Shown here: piece by piece, positions 52,233 to 61,161 of the stretch
How the letters are laid out: each line of letters starts with the position of its first letter
Position numbering within the stretch: the stretch's first letter is position 1
Origin: Bacteroidota bacterium
GTDB taxonomy: Bacteria; Bacteroidota; Bacteroidia; Chitinophagales; Saprospiraceae
Reading direction: 5' to 3'
NCBI GenBank assembly: GCA_029557915.1
Contig: JAKQHS010000061.1
Location: 26,723-90,722, forward strand
Length of the DNA stretch: 64,000 bases
Translations under genes and position numbers: made by a program
Notes under the pieces: generated by a model
What the model was told of the DNA's origin: nothing
Database searches by the model: none
What the model saw: only the letters and a program-made list of their open reading frames with translations

Positions 52233-54395
52233 CTAAAATATCTTCACCATCCCCTCGTACCTCACCTTCCACTTCCCATTATCAGGGAATCCCGGGGCCT
52301 TACCGCCCGGATCTGATTCCGTGCCTGCGCACATCATGGCTATGGCGGCAAGCAGGCCTCCGTTGCCGGGAAGGTAAAGGGTCAGTCTTGTGTCCTGGTA
52401 ATTGTGGCCGTTGATGAGATAGGTGTTTTTTTGCACAGGCATGAGCAGGGCTTCGACGGCCGCTTCCGGCCGGTTCAGGCGGCAGGCGGCCATGGCCATC
52501 ATCGGGTAATCCCATCCCCAGGTAGTCTGCCAGTTCCATTTTTCAAGAATGGTATTGAGGGTATGATTCATAATGGAAGTATCCAGGCCGTTGGAAGGCG
52601 GTATGCCGGCTGAGGCTCCCAGGACGGAAGGGTGGTCACGGAGGTATTGGGGGTTGGTATATGAGTCTGGTGCAGACCGGGCGGCCAGGTATACCCCCTC
52701 CCGGTGAGGCAAGGGCGCGAGCCTTTCTATTTTGTCTTTCCATTCCGGATGTTCCGGCAGCCCCAGGCGCTTACGCCATCGCTGGGCCACCGAAAGGGCC
52801 CAATGCCAATAGGCCAATTCAAAAGTCGGATTGACGGTGGTGAGCGGATCGTGGCTTTCCTGGGCAGGGATCAAGCCGGGTCCAAGATTATAGGTATGAC
52901 TGCTGCTGTCCCAGGCCAGGAAATCAGCCATAAAGTCCGCCGTGGCAAAAACAAGCTCTTTATACTTATTCAGTTTTTTCCGGGAAGGCTGGATTTTGTA
53001 TAACAACTCACTCATGTAAATGACATGGGCTTGCTGCCAGACCAGGAAAGATCCGATCGAGGATGGGGTCTCGTTTCCCCAGGGATCGGTCATTTTCTGC
53101 CAGCGAACCCCTTTATAACCTTGCCGGAGTGCCAGTTTTTCCGCATTCGGCAAGGCTTTGAAATACCAATCCAGGCTTTTCTTCATCAATTCGGGCCTCC
53201 CCCAAAGCGCAAAGTGGACGGCATGCCACCAATGCATTTCCATATGAGGACGTCCAAACCAACTGTTATAGGTCAGCCCGGTCTCCTGCGGCGGGGTCGG
53301 AGACACCCCCTGTACCCGGGTAAGGTACTGGGAAAGGACGATCCTTCGTTCCAGCTCATCAGCCCTTTGATCCAGGCTGCCGGACAGGTCCAGGGCTCCC
53401 CCGCTCATCCAGAATTTTTTCCAGGCCTGGGCGCTGGCCAAACGGGTTTTCTCAAAGTCAGGAACCTTCCTTTTGGAGGACTGCTCTGAGAACAATACAG
53501 TCAATTCAAATGGGCCCTTAGTCCCGGGTTTTATTACAAAATATTGAGGTTGCACTTCATAAATATCCGCTGCCGCATTCCATTGCATTTGGATCAAATA
53601 GTGGCTGCGGTCAATTGATGCATAGATTTCTGCGCCCCCTTTGTGTCTTGCGAGTCTAGATTGTTGGGTTGAATCGTAGGTCCAGTTGATGCCGGTATCC
53701 TTCCAAAGGCCGGTGGGGGAGGGAATCCTGATCCGTATCCCGATTTGGTTCGATTCCAGCAAGGGTCCTTCCAGCCGGAAGGACACGGCGTCCATTTTCG
53801 GATGGGCTGCCGTGATCACCCTGACCAGCCGCTGGTCCAAGGCAAAGCTGCTGGTCACCGTTCCGGTCCACAAATCCATTTGTTGATGGATCTGCCCGAG
53901 ATCGGCCACCCGAACCAACCTTCCATCGTCATGCTGCATTTCCAGGCCGACATTGGCGAGGTGGAGTCGGTGCGGATTGGACCTGAAATAATCGGTGGCT
54001 TCCTGTTTCCTTTTAGCCTCATGGTCCTGGACAGCGTATGCGGTTTTCTTGCCATTAAAGACATACTCCCTCAGGGTTTCCTCAAAAGTATAGCCCCCCT
54101 TATTGGGAAATGAATGCCAGGCCCAGTCGGTTTGCGTCCCCAGGGGTATGCCGCCCGCATAGGCTTCCGGAAAAGTCTGCATGCCGGTGGCATCCAGGGT
54201 ATATGCGAAGGCCCCATTGCCGACAGTCAGGGCTGACAAGCTGTCGAATCGGGTGATGGAAATCCGGTGCCGGTTGACGACTGCTTTTCGGTCGATTGGG
54301 GCCTGGGCGGAAACCAGGTTTGAGGAAATAAATAAAATCCACCAGCAACAATAGGTATAAAATCGTTGTTTTCCCTTCCACATCGGAATCCTCAA
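52233..54395 (-). CDS. Exported six-hairpin glycosidase (GH65/GH95-like)
   Basis: A 720-residue exported protein (signal 'FYTYCCWWILFISSNLVSAQ'). The N-terminal beta domain ('SLSALTVGNGAFAYTLDATGMQTFPEAY') is followed by an (alpha/alpha)6 region: 'YNSWFGRPHMEMHWWHAVHFALWGRPELM', 'YKGVRWQKMTDPWGNETPSSIG', 'TTVNPTFELAYWHWALSVAQRW' and 'WNWQTTWGWDYPMMAMAACRLNRPEAA'. Inverting glycosidases with this fold use Glu/Asp in these helices, for example in 'GNETPS'. The assignment to a GH family is approximate and the substrate is unknown. Confidence 0.78.
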   Translation of the reverse strand: MRIPMWKGKQRFYTYCCWWILFISSNLVSAQAPIDRKAVVNRHRISITRFDSLSALTVGNGAFAYTLDATGMQTFPEAYAGGIPLGTQTDWAWHSFPNKGGYTFEETLREYVFNGKKTAYAVQDHEAKRKQEATDYFRSNPHRLHLANVGLEMQHDDGRLVRVADLGQIHQQMDLWTGTVTSSFALDQRLVRVITAAHPKMDAVSFRLEGPLLESNQIGIRIRIPSPTGLWKDTGINWTYDSTQQSRLARHKGGAEIYASIDRSHYLIQMQWNAAADIYEVQPQYFVIKPGTKGPFELTVLFSEQSSKRKVPDFEKTRLASAQAWKKFWMSGGALDLSGSLDQRADELERRIVLSQYLTRVQGVSPTPPQETGLTYNSWFGRPHMEMHWWHAVHFALWGRPELMKKSLDWYFKALPNAEKLALRQGYKGVRWQKMTDPWGNETPSSIGSFLVWQQAHVIYMSELLYKIQPSRKKLNKYKELVFATADFMADFLAWDSSSHTYNLGPGLIPAQESHDPLTTVNPTFELAYWHWALSVAQRWRKRLGLPEHPEWKDKIERLAPLPHREGVYLAARSAPDSYTNPQYLRDHPSVLGASAGIPPSNGLDTSIMNHTLNTILEKWNWQTTWGWDYPMMAMAACRLNRPEAAVEALLMPVQKNTYLINGHNYQDTRLTLYLPGNGGLLAAIAMMCAGTESDPGGKAPGFPDNGKWKVRYEGMVKIF

Positions 54396-54552
54396 GATAA
54401 GGTCCGAACCGGAAAGTTCAAGAAGTAATTTGAAATCAATGAATTATCCTGCCACCCATTGCCTGGTTCATCCTCAGCCACTTACTATCCTGTTACTGGC
54501 CTTAATAGATTTTTAACACTCCCCACTTACAATTTTTGTTGAAGCAATAACC

Positions 54553-54560
54553 TATATTTG
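54553..54560 (+). promoter_or_regulatory. Candidate Bacteroidota -7 box for the carbonic anhydrase/SulP operon
   Basis: TATATTTG is a full match to TAnnTTTG. A TTG triplet lies upstream but spacing is shorter than usual. The start of the small exported protein is only 7 bases downstream, so its mRNA would have almost no leader. Confidence 0.5.
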
Positions 54561-54566
54561 TAAATC

Positions 54567-54863
54567 TTGAATAAACTGAGGTATATATTGATCTTCACCC
54601 TGGTGCTTGCCTTGTCACCCTGCAGGGACCTTATGATCCTGTACCTTCCCAATAATATCGTATTGAATCTTCAGCCGCTCATTGAAGAAGAAAACCACAG
54701 CGATACCCAGGAAAAATCCGGTAAAGAAAAGCAAGACAAATATTTTGGCCTTTATATGGCCTCCATCCGGGAATCCGATTCCCGCGCCTCCATGCTGATC
54801 GTCGATCAGAAGATTGCTTTCGAAAACCACTGCGACTCCCTTACCCAGCCTCCCAACGCCTGA
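54567..54863 (+). CDS. Small exported protein of unknown function
   Basis: A possible 98-residue protein starting with TTG at 54567: hydrophobic signal 'LRYILIFTLVLALSPC', then a polar, acidic body ('EEENHSDTQEKSGKEKQDK') without a recognised domain. It lies 86 bases upstream of the first carbonic anhydrase, on the same strand and behind the TATATTTG box. The rare start codon and unusual composition keep confidence moderate. Confidence 0.5.
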   Translation: MNKLRYILIFTLVLALSPCRDLMILYLPNNIVLNLQPLIEEENHSDTQEKSGKEKQDKYFGLYMASIRESDSRASMLIVDQKIAFENHCDSLTQPPNA

Positions 54864-54948
54864 CATTGAATAGTCATTCCCTTCGCGGAACCAGGCACTC
54901 CTGTGCCCGGCTGTTTCTTATTTATTCTTTTCTAAAAACTTCTATTCA

Positions 54949-55581
54949 ATGCGTACTCATAAAGACATCCTTCGGACAGAGATGACCCCGCCGCAGGCAC
55001 TGGAAATTCTCAAAGAAGGCAACCTTCGTTTTTTAAATAATATCCGGATCAACCGGGACCTGTTAAAACTGGTGGACGAACATACCGAAAGCCAGGCCCC
55101 GTTTGCGGCGATATTGGGTTGCAGTGATTCGAGGGTACCCGTTGAAATTGTGTTCGACCAGGGATTGGGTGACCTCTTTGTGGTCCGGTTGGCGGGCAAT
55201 ATCGCCAGCATCAATGCCATCGGCAGCCTGGAATTTTCCTGCAAACTGCTGGGCTCCAAAATCATCGTGGTGCTTGGGCATACGTCCTGCGGGGCTGTTA
55301 AAGCGGCCTGCGACAAGACCTACCTGGGCAACCTGGAGACGCTGGTGAAAAGCATTGAACCTGCTGTACACGATGAAAGTGTGGCGCATCTCAAAAGGGA
55401 TTCCAACGACAAGGATTTTCTCAAAAAAGTCACCATACTGAATATCCGGCACCAGATCAATACCATTTACCACGAGAGCGAGATTCTCCGGGAGATGGTG
55501 GAAAAGGGCCAGATCATTCTGGTCGGGGCTTTGTATGATGTGAATTCAGGAGAGGTCCAGTTCTTAGATCCGATGGATTAA
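54949..55581 (+). CDS. Beta-class carbonic anhydrase
   Basis: A 210-residue beta-carbonic anhydrase. Zinc ligands Cys58 ('GCSDSRVP', with Asp60 and Arg62 as the catalytic dyad), His111 and Cys114 ('GHTSCGAV'). No signal peptide, so cytoplasmic. It interconverts CO2 and bicarbonate. It is closely related to the second carbonic anhydrase at 59173-59847 with identical ligand numbering, pointing to a duplication. It precedes two SulP transporter genes, so supply or use of transported bicarbonate is the likely job. Confidence 0.95.
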   Translation: MRTHKDILRTEMTPPQALEILKEGNLRFLNNIRINRDLLKLVDEHTESQAPFAAILGCSDSRVPVEIVFDQGLGDLFVVRLAGNIASINAIGSLEFSCKLLGSKIIVVLGHTSCGAVKAACDKTYLGNLETLVKSIEPAVHDESVAHLKRDSNDKDFLKKVTILNIRHQINTIYHESEILREMVEKGQIILVGALYDVNSGEVQFLDPMD

Positions 55582-55652
55582 CCGGAAGGGAGGTATGGAA
55601 TAGAATTAAGGTACCGATTTCCATTTCAGAAATATCCAAAAAACGCAACCCA

Positions 55653-57323
55653 ATGAATCGCATTTCCATAAAACTCAGTAAAGGGGACCTCTTTGGGGGT
55701 CTTACTGCGGGTATTGTGGCTTTGCCGTTGGCACTGGCTTTTGGAGTCCAATCTGGAATGGGGGCCACCGCTGGCCTTTATGGTGCCGTTTTTCTTGGAT
55801 TTTTTGCCGCCCTTTTAGGGGGCACTCCCCAGCAGATCAGCGGACCAACAGGGCCTATGACGGTGGTGACCGCGGCAACCGTAGCCGCATTGATTGCAAA
55901 GGCCGGGGACTTCACCACGGCCTTCCCCGCGATCATTGCCACCTTTGTTTTGGCTGGTTTGATGCAGATCGTTGTGGGGACCCTGCGGCTGGGATCCTAT
56001 ATCCGGTACATTCCCTACCCGGTGATTTCCGGTTTTATGAGCGGGATCGGAGTGATCATCATCCTGTTTCAGTTTTTTCCTGCCTTGGGCCTCAACAGTC
56101 CGGCGACCACGCTTGAAGTTTTTGGAGCAATACCCGGCGCCCTGGCGCAAGTCAATATCTGGGCATTGATTTTTACCCTGCTGACCATCGGGATCATTTA
56201 TCTGTTTCCTAAACTGACGCGATCGGTTCCTTCCACCCTCGTGGCTTTGTTGGCCGTGACGGGGCTGTCCCTCGTATTGGGCCACGAAATCCCGGTTATC
56301 GGGAACATCCCGCAGGGTTTTCCTCCCATTCACCTGGATAAGATCTTCTCCGTTGATCCATCCCTGTTTATGGTGATCCTGGAAGCCGCGGCCACGCTGG
56401 CGGCGCTGGGTGCGGTGGATTCCCTGCTGACCTCGGTGATCGCGGATAACGTGACCAAAACGAAACATTCCAGCAATAAGGAATTGATCGGCCAGGGAGT
56501 GGGCAATGCGTTGAGCGGCTTATTTGGAGGGATTCCGGGAGCGGGTGCTACCATGCGGACGCTTGTCAATGTCAGGTCAGGCGGCAAAACCAGGCTCTCC
56601 GGGATGATCCATGCCCTCGTCCTCTTGTTTATCGCCCTCGGCCTCGGCACGTATGCGGCCCTGATCCCCAAATCGGTTTTGGCAGGGATCCTGATTACAG
56701 TGGGTATAAGCATCCTGGACTACCGGGCGCTTCGCCAGATCCGGCAAACTCCGCTCACGGATGCCCTGGTCATGGTGATCGTCCTGGTGATCACCGTCTT
56801 GTTTGACCTGCTGATTGCCGTCGGGGTGGGTATTTTGCTGGCCTCGATCCTGTTTATGAAAAAAATGGGAGACCTGATGGAAGCGAATTCCTATATCCTT
56901 AGCCTGGAAAAAGTAAAGGCTGAAGAAAAAAAGATCAATGAGTCCATTCCTGAATCGCTTAAAGATTCCGTGTTTGTAAAACAAATGGATGGTCCGTTGT
57001 TTTTTGGATCAGCAACCGGCTTTCAGGACCTGCTTAAAAAGATGCCCGATACGCATTTTGTGATCATCCGGATGGATAAGGTGCCCTACATCGACCAGAC
57101 CGGATTTTATGCCCTGGAAGATTCCATACTCGCGCTGGAACAAAGAAATATAGAAGTATTGCTCTGTGGAATAAATGAACAGCCGCTGCAGCGGCTGAAG
57201 GCGGTAAGACTGATTCCCGGCCTCATCAGCAAGGAACATGTTTTCCCGGATTTTTCAGCCTGCCTGGAGTGGTTATCCGTCAACCCGGTATCCGATAACA
57301 GGCACTTCACCGTGCCTGCCTGA
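55653..57323 (+). CDS. SulP-family anion transporter with STAS domain
   Basis: A 556-residue transporter. 'KGDLFGGLTAGIVALPLALAFGVQSGM', 'QISGPTGPMTVVTAATVAALIA' and 'SGFMSGIGVIIILFQ' are SulP core segments; about 12 membrane spans reach to residue 410. The C-terminal STAS domain (about residues 440-545) includes 'FVIIRMDKVPYIDQTGFYALED'. SulP proteins move bicarbonate, sulfate or dicarboxylates. Flanking carbonic anhydrases favour bicarbonate as in BicA-type systems, which is inference. It lies 71 bases after the first carbonic anhydrase. Confidence 0.92.
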   Translation: MNRISIKLSKGDLFGGLTAGIVALPLALAFGVQSGMGATAGLYGAVFLGFFAALLGGTPQQISGPTGPMTVVTAATVAALIAKAGDFTTAFPAIIATFVLAGLMQIVVGTLRLGSYIRYIPYPVISGFMSGIGVIIILFQFFPALGLNSPATTLEVFGAIPGALAQVNIWALIFTLLTIGIIYLFPKLTRSVPSTLVALLAVTGLSLVLGHEIPVIGNIPQGFPPIHLDKIFSVDPSLFMVILEAAATLAALGAVDSLLTSVIADNVTKTKHSSNKELIGQGVGNALSGLFGGIPGAGATMRTLVNVRSGGKTRLSGMIHALVLLFIALGLGTYAALIPKSVLAGILITVGISILDYRALRQIRQTPLTDALVMVIVLVITVLFDLLIAVGVGILLASILFMKKMGDLMEANSYILSLEKVKAEEKKINESIPESLKDSVFVKQMDGPLFFGSATGFQDLLKKMPDTHFVIIRMDKVPYIDQTGFYALEDSILALEQRNIEVLLCGINEQPLQRLKAVRLIPGLISKEHVFPDFSACLEWLSVNPVSDNRHFTVPA

Positions 57324-57424
57324 GATACTTATTGTACCTGATTCCGTCCAAAACCATTATTCAGTTCGGGCCTGTTCCCGGAAGTCCGGGGCCCGTGTAT
57401 TCAATTAATATAAATAATAAAAAA

Positions 57425-59044
57425 ATGAACTTATCCAATATAAAAGAGAATCTTAAATCCGATCTGCTGTCCGGATTTGTTGTATTCCTGGTGGCGCTGC
57501 CGCTCTGCCTGGGAATCGCACTGGCCTCAGGCGCGCCATTGGTTGCCGGCCTGATTGCCGGCATTGTAGGCGGCCTGGTAATCGGTCCGATCAGCAAGTC
57601 CCAGCTCAGTGTGAGCGGGCCGGCAGCGGGGCTCACGGCCATTTGCCTTGCGGGGATCAACAGCCTGGGTTCCTACGAATTGTTTCTCCTTGCGGTCCTC
57701 CTAGGAGGAGGCATCCAGGTCTTGCTGGCCTTTGTCAGGGCCGGGAGCATTGCTTATTATTTCCCGTCCAATGTGATCAAAGGCATGCTCACCGGCATCG
57801 GGATCATCATTATACTCAAACAGTTGCCTTACATGCTGGGATATCGTACGGATGCCGGAAGCGCCACCGCCTCTTCCTCCTCTTTTGACCTGTTTGATTA
57901 CATTCATCCCGGCGCTGCCCTCATCGGCCTCATCAGCCTTGCGATCTTATTCGCCTGGGACAAATACAAACCGGTAAAAATGTTGCCCGGGGCGCTGTTG
58001 GCGGTGGTTTCGGCCGTATTGATCAACCAGGTTTTTATTTTAACCGGTGCTGGCTCAATGGTTGCGGGAAGCGGTTTCCTGGTCAACCTTCCCACCTTTG
58101 ATAATTTCAGCAGTCTGACCAGCCAATTGTCCTTTCCCGATTTTGGAGGCATCACCAATAAGGAAGTGTGGATCCTGGCCCTCACCTTGGGCATCGTGGC
58201 CTCCCTGGAATCGTTATTGACCATCGAAGCCACCGACCGATTGGACCCAAATAAGCGGGTGACTCCCACCAACCGTGAATTGCTGGCCCAGGGAATGGGA
58301 AATATCACCAGCGGTTTAATCGGCGGTTTACCCCTCACTACGGTGATCGTGAGGTCGAGCGCCAACATCAACGCAGGCGCAAAATCAAAGATGTCCACCA
58401 TCGTGCATGGTTTTCTCCTGTTGATTGGGGCCTTGTTTTTTGCAAGGTACCTCAATCATATCCCCCTTGCAGCCCTGGCCGCCATCCTGGTGGCTACCGG
58501 ATATAAATTAAGCCACCCCGTGGTTATCAAGAAAATGTTTGATAAATCAAAATACCAATGGCTTCCCTTTGTGGTCACCGTCGCGGCCGTGGTGCTCACG
58601 GATCTGCTCACCGGAGTGATGATCGGCATGGCCTTCAGCGTACTGGCCATTCTCATAGGCAATATCAAACACGCTTACTTCTTCAAAGCAGATGAATATA
58701 AATCCGGCAAACTCATCACCCTGGTGCTTGCTGAAGAAGTCTCTTTCCTGAACAAGGCCGCCATACGGTTGACCCTTTCAAAAGTTCCCAAAGGCAGCCG
58801 GGTGGTCATCGATGCTTCCCATTCCACCTATATCGACCACGACGTGTTGGAAATCATCCGGGAATTCCAGCACGATACCGCCCCGACTCAAGGCATTTCA
58901 CTCATCCTGAAAGGCTTTAAAGAGGAGTACGAAATCAAAAACAACGATCATGTCTATATCGGGGAGATCCCGGAACCGCTTCGAAAGCTGGAAGCCAAAA
59001 AAGAATTCATCACGCAGCGGGAAACCCTCAATCTCCTGACCTGA
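57425..59044 (+). CDS. SulP-family anion transporter with STAS domain
   Basis: About 539 residues from ATG at 57425 ('MNLSNIKENLKSDLLSGFVVFLVALPLCLGIALASG'); the longer frame from 57332 has no family match. Core motifs 'SQLSVSGPAAGLTAICLAGI' and 'NVIKGMLTGIGIIIILKQLPYMLGY', then a STAS domain from about residue 430 ('GSRVVIDASHSTYIDHDVLEIIREF'). It belongs to a different SulP subgroup from the neighbour at 55653, so the two are not recent copies. Bicarbonate is the likely substrate given the carbonic anhydrases on both sides. Confidence 0.92.
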   Translation: MNLSNIKENLKSDLLSGFVVFLVALPLCLGIALASGAPLVAGLIAGIVGGLVIGPISKSQLSVSGPAAGLTAICLAGINSLGSYELFLLAVLLGGGIQVLLAFVRAGSIAYYFPSNVIKGMLTGIGIIIILKQLPYMLGYRTDAGSATASSSSFDLFDYIHPGAALIGLISLAILFAWDKYKPVKMLPGALLAVVSAVLINQVFILTGAGSMVAGSGFLVNLPTFDNFSSLTSQLSFPDFGGITNKEVWILALTLGIVASLESLLTIEATDRLDPNKRVTPTNRELLAQGMGNITSGLIGGLPLTTVIVRSSANINAGAKSKMSTIVHGFLLLIGALFFARYLNHIPLAALAAILVATGYKLSHPVVIKKMFDKSKYQWLPFVVTVAAVVLTDLLTGVMIGMAFSVLAILIGNIKHAYFFKADEYKSGKLITLVLAEEVSFLNKAAIRLTLSKVPKGSRVVIDASHSTYIDHDVLEIIREFQHDTAPTQGISLILKGFKEEYEIKNNDHVYIGEIPEPLRKLEAKKEFITQRETLNLLT

Positions 59045-59075
59045 AAAAAAATTTGTGAGTTTTTTCAAAGTTTGA

Positions 59076-59108
59076 GGTGCTGGCCTCCCTTTTGGTCAGC
59101 ACCTTTTT
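59076..59108 (+). terminator. Rho-independent terminator after the second SulP gene
   Basis: Stem GGTGCTGGCC with GGTCAGCACC (one mismatch near the loop) around TCCCTTTT, followed by TTTTT. It separates the SulP pair from the second carbonic anhydrase, which therefore may have its own promoter. Confidence 0.85.
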
Positions 59109-59117
59109 GAAATCGCC

Positions 59118-59165
59118 CTTTAATTTTTAATTCTTAATTCTTAATTCTTTAATTTCTTAATTACT
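59118..59165. repeat. TTAATTCTTAATTC simple repeat upstream of the second carbonic anhydrase
   Basis: Tandem TTAATTC/TTCTTAA words end 8 bases before the carbonic anhydrase ATG. Same family as the AT-rich spacers at 22283, 24669, 29937 and 42517. Confidence 0.85.
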
Positions 59166-59172
59166 TAAACAC

Positions 59173-59847
59173 ATGCGTATCCATACTTATGAAAATAAAG
59201 ACACACTGACCCCTGAAAACGCCCTCACTTATTTGAAGGAAGGCAACCTCCGCTTTGTAAACAATATCCGGGTAAACCGAGATCTCCTGCAATTGGTGGA
59301 TCAGTATTCCACCGGGCAATTCCCCTTTGCGGCCATTTTGGGCTGCAGCGACAGCCGCGTACCGGTTGAACTGATTTTTGACCAGGGACTCGGCGACCTC
59401 TTTGTCGTCCGCCTGGCCGGTAACATCGCCAGCACCAACGCCATCGGCAGCCTGGAATTCTCCTGCAAGGTACTGGGCTCAAAAATCATTGTGGTCTTGG
59501 GCCATACCGAATGCGGGGCCGTCAAATCGGCTTGCGACTCCGTGGAACTGGGTAACGTCACTTCGGTCCTCAAACACATAGAGCCGGCCATCGCTCTGGA
59601 AAAAGAAATCCAAAATAACCGCAATTCCAAAAACAAGGAATTTGTCAACCGGATTCTGCACCACAACCTGGATTACCAGATCGAAACGATTCTCGATCAG
59701 AGCGATATCCTGAGAGAAATGTTTTTCCAGCACCAGATCGCCATCGTGGGGGCCTTGTACGATATCAAAACCGGTTTGGTGAGTTTTTATGATAATGCGG
59801 CGCAAAAATACCGCGAAAGAGCATTGATGAGATCCGCAATGGGTTAA
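59173..59847 (+). CDS. Beta-class carbonic anhydrase
   Basis: A 224-residue beta-carbonic anhydrase, closely similar to the one at 54949 through residue 135 or so. Ligands Cys58, His111 and Cys114 and the Asp60/Arg62 dyad ('GCSDSRVP', 'GHTECGAV') are conserved. The C terminus is longer by 14 residues. It lies after a terminator and an AT-rich repeat, so may be expressed separately from the SulP genes. Cytoplasmic. Confidence 0.95.
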   Translation: MRIHTYENKDTLTPENALTYLKEGNLRFVNNIRVNRDLLQLVDQYSTGQFPFAAILGCSDSRVPVELIFDQGLGDLFVVRLAGNIASTNAIGSLEFSCKVLGSKIIVVLGHTECGAVKSACDSVELGNVTSVLKHIEPAIALEKEIQNNRNSKNKEFVNRILHHNLDYQIETILDQSDILREMFFQHQIAIVGALYDIKTGLVSFYDNAAQKYRERALMRSAMG

Positions 59848-59868
59848 TGTTCATTTTTTTGATTAAAA

Positions 59869-59903
59869 GGTACCGGTCTAAGGTTTGGCCGGTGCCTTTT
59901 TTT
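59869..59903 (+). terminator. Rho-independent terminator after the second carbonic anhydrase
   Basis: Stem GGTACCGG with CCGGTGCC (one G-T pair) around TCTAAGGTTTGG, followed by TTTTTTT. It lies between the convergent carbonic anhydrase and GH5-like genes. Confidence 0.85.
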
Positions 59904-59931
59904 ATTATATGAATAATCCGGCGGAACAAGC

Positions 59932-61074
59932 TCAGGCCTGTTTCATCAGCAATTGAAGCAGTTTCCGGTCCAGCTTATTGCCGTACCATTCTTCATATTG
60001 CACATCTTCCCGCCGGCTGTTGAGGATTCCAAAATCCCCGGAAAATTCCCAGAGCGCAAAACCGATCTGGTTCTGCTTCAGGATATCCAATACATCGCCA
60101 AACCAGGCCAGGAATACGGGGTGCGGGGTTTTGATCCAGCAGCCGCATTCCCCGCAATGTACGCCCACCCCCTGGTTTTTCAGATCGATCCAGGGTTTAT
60201 AATATTCTTCCAGCATGGCCCTGCTGAAATATTTGTCCCCAACCTGTCCGGGCCACAGCAGCTCGGGCATGTTTTCCCGGTTATTGGAGGACCAGGACGC
60301 CTTGTAATGGGAGATCATGCCCGGGAAATAACCGCGGCAACTCTGGGCGATTTTTAAATCCGCCAGTTCAGGGACCACCAGGTTGCCCACGTTATTGCCA
60401 TCCGCGATGATGAGGTGCCTTTTGTTTTCTTTCCAAATAGCTTCAGAAGCAGCTACAGCGATCTCTCGGTAGAGGAGTCCCGGCACCGCGCTCCGGGCCG
60501 AGTGCTGATCATTCATATCTTCCCGCACACAAGGTTCATTCAACAGGTCGAAACTGATTTTCTTGCGGGAAACGTCTTTAAATTTTTTGGCCCAGAAATT
60601 CCAATGAAAATTAAAGGCTTCTACTGCGGCTTTGTCTTTCCAGAGGTTAAAAGGTTCGTGAAAGCCGGCGTTAACACAAAAGCCCGGCGCCCGGTGCAGG
60701 TTGAGGCTCACGTGCATGCCGTATTTATGGGCCAGGTGCACCAGTTGTTCGATGCGGTCGGTAGCCTGGGTGCTGATCTGGTAGGTTTCTTCGGGGCTGA
60801 TGTTCCGGCTTCGGTCGATATCCAGATAAGCCGGGTAAGCCATCGGGATGCGCACAAAATCAAAGCCCCAGTCCTGCATCCATTTGAAATGTTCTTCTTT
60901 CGTCTGGGGGCGCGAGGAAGAGGGGTTTGGATTAAAAAAATCAAGCAGGTTAAAGCCCCGCCAGGCCGGCAGCTTGTTTTTGGGTTTGAGAAAATCAAGG
61001 AACTGGCCTTGTCCCGGCAGCTGGACCGAGGCCGCGGCAAGGGCCGAGTTTTGGAGAAATTCGCGACGAAACAT
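59932..61074 (-). CDS. Glycoside hydrolase family 5-like protein, Tat-exported
   Basis: A 380-residue protein starting 'MFRREFLQNSALAAASVQLPG', a twin-arginine type signal. The (beta/alpha)8 domain has 'WRGFNLLDFF', 'WMQDWGFDFVRIPMAYPAYLD', 'FDLLNEPCV' with the acid/base Glu and 'GVHCGECGCW' with the nucleophile Glu. GH5 members cleave beta-1,4-glucans or mannans; the subfamily is not determined. The gene is divergent from the esterase gene at 61162. Confidence 0.88.
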   Translation of the reverse strand: MFRREFLQNSALAAASVQLPGQGQFLDFLKPKNKLPAWRGFNLLDFFNPNPSSSRPQTKEEHFKWMQDWGFDFVRIPMAYPAYLDIDRSRNISPEETYQISTQATDRIEQLVHLAHKYGMHVSLNLHRAPGFCVNAGFHEPFNLWKDKAAVEAFNFHWNFWAKKFKDVSRKKISFDLLNEPCVREDMNDQHSARSAVPGLLYREIAVAASEAIWKENKRHLIIADGNNVGNLVVPELADLKIAQSCRGYFPGMISHYKASWSSNNRENMPELLWPGQVGDKYFSRAMLEEYYKPWIDLKNQGVGVHCGECGCWIKTPHPVFLAWFGDVLDILKQNQIGFALWEFSGDFGILNSRREDVQYEEWYGNKLDRKLLQLLMKQA

Positions 61075-61161
61075 AATATAAATTTAAGTGAAGGGATCAC
61101 TTAAGTCACCCCCTCACTTCAAAAAACCTGTTTATCTTTCCATCCTAAACCGGTAAACGTT

